Shown here piece by piece: positions 6,621 to 7,898 of a stretch of DNA of 7,898 nucleotides. How positions within the stretch are numbered: the stretch's first letter is position 1; each line of letters begins with the position of its first letter. The stretch comes from an uncultured Eubacteriales bacterium (GTDB lineage Bacteria; Bacillota; Clostridia; Oscillospirales; Acutalibacteraceae), in NCBI GenBank assembly GCA_934667575.1, contig CAKUME010000041.1, forward strand, positions 1-7,898, given 5' to 3'. The notes below the pieces were generated by a model. The model worked only from the letters and a program-made list of their open reading frames with translations. It did no database searches and was not told the DNA's origin. A program made the translations under genes and the position numbers.

Positions 6621-7706
6621 TCAGAGCATGCCGCGGTCGCACAGCTGCATCAGCGCGCGCATGTAGCCGAGCGCATACGCCATGCCGGCGTTCCACGGCG
6701 CGCCGCAGTCGATCAGCGGCGTGTGGTCGGGAATGAGCACCCCGTCAAAGTGATTTTGCCGCAGCAGCGAAATGGCGCGGATCATGTCGATGTCACCCTC
6801 GTCCACAAACACCTCGTCGTAGCACGGCACCTTGCCGCGCACATTGCGAAAGTGCGCGTAGCTGATGCGGCCCTGCCCGGCGTATTGCGCAATGGCGTCG
6901 TAAATGCTGCCGTGGGTCATTTCCTGAATACTGCCCATGCAGAATTCGAGCTTGTTGGCGGGGCTGCGGTTCAGGTCGATTACGCGCTGATACAGCTCCG
7001 GCTGAAACACCAGCCGGGGCGTGCCGCGCAGCGTGGGCATGGGCGGATCATCGGGGTGCAGCGCAAGCTCCACGCCGGCTTCTTCCGCCACCGGCAAAAT
7101 CTCGTTCAAAAAGCGGCGCAGACGGTCCCAAAGTGCCTCGCTGGGCACCGGGGGCATAAAGCCGCCGTCGCCCGGCGCATAGGTCATGTTCCAAACCTGA
7201 CCGTTCGGAATGGGACTGTTCAGGTTCAGCAGCGACGCGTCAAAGCAGGTGCTCGTTGCGCCGCCGCGCGCCGCGTGCTTTTTTTGGTGCCCCCACACGC
7301 CCGCCAGACTGAAATTATAGCCAAACGCGCCAATGCCCGCCTGCCCGCAGCGCCGAATGATGGCCTTGAGCGTTTCCATTTGCGCATGGCGGCGCGGGCC
7401 GTCGAGCAGCACATCGTACCAATCGGCCGGGTCAAAGTTTTCAATGCCGTAAATCGTGAGCCCCTCGTCGGCCGCCATTTTTTGCAGCGCGCGCAGGCTC
7501 TCGAGCGTCCAAATGGGGTCGTTGGCCACCGCTTCGCCGTAGTTATGCGTTTCGTCGGTCGCGGTCACAATGTTGTTGTCGCCGCCGGTGTAGTAGCGCG
7601 CCAGATGGATAATCAGGTGTGTGCAGCCGCACTGCCGCGCAAACCGGAAATAGTCGGGCGTGAGCATTTCGCGGTAAAGCCCCAGCCCCAGCTTCATTTC
7701 ACTCAT
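6621..7706 (-). CDS. uxuA: D-mannonate dehydratase
   Basis: Dehydrates D-mannonate to 2-keto-3-deoxy-D-gluconate (EC 4.2.1.8), a metal-dependent TIM-barrel enzyme of the cytoplasm. The 361-residue product has normal family length and key blocks: IYGIENF (85-91), LALHPDDPP (214-222), LEFCMGSIQEM (253-263), YAHFRNVRG (283-291) with the metal-site histidine, IPDHTP (325-330), and the C-terminal GMAYALGYMRAL (341-352). ATG at 7704-7706 has GAGGTG five bases upstream (7712-7717 on the plus strand as CACCTC). It is the first gene of the operon, reading toward the SDR, uxaC and RraA-family genes, with a promoter region immediately upstream shared with a divergent gene. Its presence points to the glucuronate branch rather than galacturonate, which would need altronate enzymes (UxaA/UxaB) not seen here. 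Confidence 0.95.
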   Translation of the reverse strand: MSEMKLGLGLYREMLTPDYFRFARQCGCTHLIIHLARYYTGGDNNIVTATDETHNYGEAVANDPIWTLESLRALQKMAADEGLTIYGIENFDPADWYDVLLDGPRRHAQMETLKAIIRRCGQAGIGAFGYNFSLAGVWGHQKKHAARGGATSTCFDASLLNLNSPIPNGQVWNMTYAPGDGGFMPPVPSEALWDRLRRFLNEILPVAEEAGVELALHPDDPPMPTLRGTPRLVFQPELYQRVIDLNRSPANKLEFCMGSIQEMTHGSIYDAIAQYAGQGRISYAHFRNVRGKVPCYDEVFVDEGDIDMIRAISLLRQNHFDGVLIPDHTPLIDCGAPWNAGMAYALGYMRALMQLCDRGML

Positions 7707-7735
7707 CAGAGCACCTCGTTCCTGTTTTTTGCGTT

Positions 7736-7771
7736 CATGCTCAGTATAGCAGCCTCACCGGCAAAAAACCT
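7736..7771 (-). promoter_or_regulatory. Candidate promoter of the uxuA operon
   Basis: On the minus strand a TATACT -10 hexamer lies at 7748-7743, about 37 bases upstream of the uxuA start, giving a short leader. At the matching -35 distance (7771-7766) the sequence is AGGTTT, a poor match, so the promoter probably needs an activator. The 5-bp dyad at 7776-7789 sits just upstream of that -35 position. Confidence 0.5.
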
Positions 7772-7772
7772 C

Positions 7773-7801
7773 TTGCTTTGCGCACAAAGTTGTTATATAC
7801 T
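7773..7801 (+). promoter_or_regulatory. Candidate promoter of the divergent gene
   Basis: TTGCTT (7773-7778) and TATACT (7796-7801) are separated by 17 bases; the -10 is a five-of-six match and the -35 three-of-six. Transcription would begin near 7808, about 29 bases before the ATG at 7837. Confidence 0.55.
7776..7789. promoter_or_regulatory. Dyad, possible operator between the divergent promoters
   Basis: CTTTG and CAAAG flank a 4-base centre (CGCA). The dyad falls in the spacer of the plus-strand promoter and about 40-53 bases upstream of the expected uxuA transcript start. A regulator bound there could repress its own gene while activating the uronate operon. The protein that binds is not shown by the sequence. 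Confidence 0.4.
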
Positions 7802-7836
7802 GATCTGAGCAGAAAAATAAAGCAGGGGGAATGGCA

Positions 7837-7898
7837 ATGCTGCACCGGATCAACGAAGCCGATTTGATCGACCGCGCAGGCGAAACGCACTACCGGTT
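7837..7898 (+). CDS. Start of a divergent gene, possibly the local regulator; truncated by window end
   Basis: The first 20 codons are visible, reading MLHRINEADLIDRAGETHYR, and continue beyond the window. GGGGG at 7825-7829 lies seven bases before ATG 7837; an in-frame ATG at 7831 abuts the ribosome site and is less likely. No domain can be recognised from so short a piece. Divergent position against a catabolic operon, with a dyad in the shared promoter, is typical of a transcription factor (AraC, GntR or LacI type), but this is inference from location only. Confidence 0.6.
   Translation, partial: MLHRINEADLIDRAGETHYR

Noticed and set aside
6516..7808. 430-codon plus-strand frame opposite uxuA
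   Set aside because: Antisense shadow of a secure family member (mannonate dehydratase), spanning the promoter region as well.

Overview
The window is GC-rich bacterial DNA with strong AGGAGG-type ribosome binding sites, short intergenic gaps and tightly packed genes. Gene content (asparaginyl-tRNA synthetase beside carbohydrate genes; an isomerase/SDR/dehydratase uronate operon) suggests a carbohydrate-fermenting member of the Bacillota, plausibly a gut clostridial (Oscillospirales-like) genome. That assignment is inference from style and gene order; no marker here fixes the taxon.

Layout. Positions 2-1081 (+) hold the 3' three quarters of asnS, cut only by the window edge. Directly after its stop, 1082-1231 carries a decayed fragment that matches the C-terminal part of the next gene. 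1279-2157 (+) is a cytoplasmic alpha/beta-hydrolase of the acetyl-xylan-esterase-like kind, followed by an intrinsic terminator. 2248-3540 (+) is a signal-less right-handed beta-helix protein of unknown specificity, followed by a strong terminator. Convergent to these, 7706 down to 3675 (-) is a four-gene operon: uxuA (mannonate dehydratase), an SDR oxidoreductase, uxaC (uronate isomerase) and an RraA/HMG-aldolase-family gene. At 7707-7836 a compact divergent promoter region separates uxuA from the first codons of another gene (from 7837, +), cut by the window end.

How it fits together. UxaC, the SDR and UxuA give a plausible glucuronate -> fructuronate -> mannonate -> 2-keto-3-deoxygluconate route. 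The esterase and beta-helix protein, both without visible export signals, could trim imported acetylated, glucuronate-bearing oligosaccharides (for example glucuronoxylan fragments) that feed it. The usual final steps (kdgK, kdgA) are absent from the window, and an RraA-family protein with its catalytic motif intact stands in the last operon position. I see no CRISPR, transposon, phage or RNA gene. The most notable points are the esterase remnant behind asnS, the RraA protein in the uronate operon, and the mirror-like divergent promoter.
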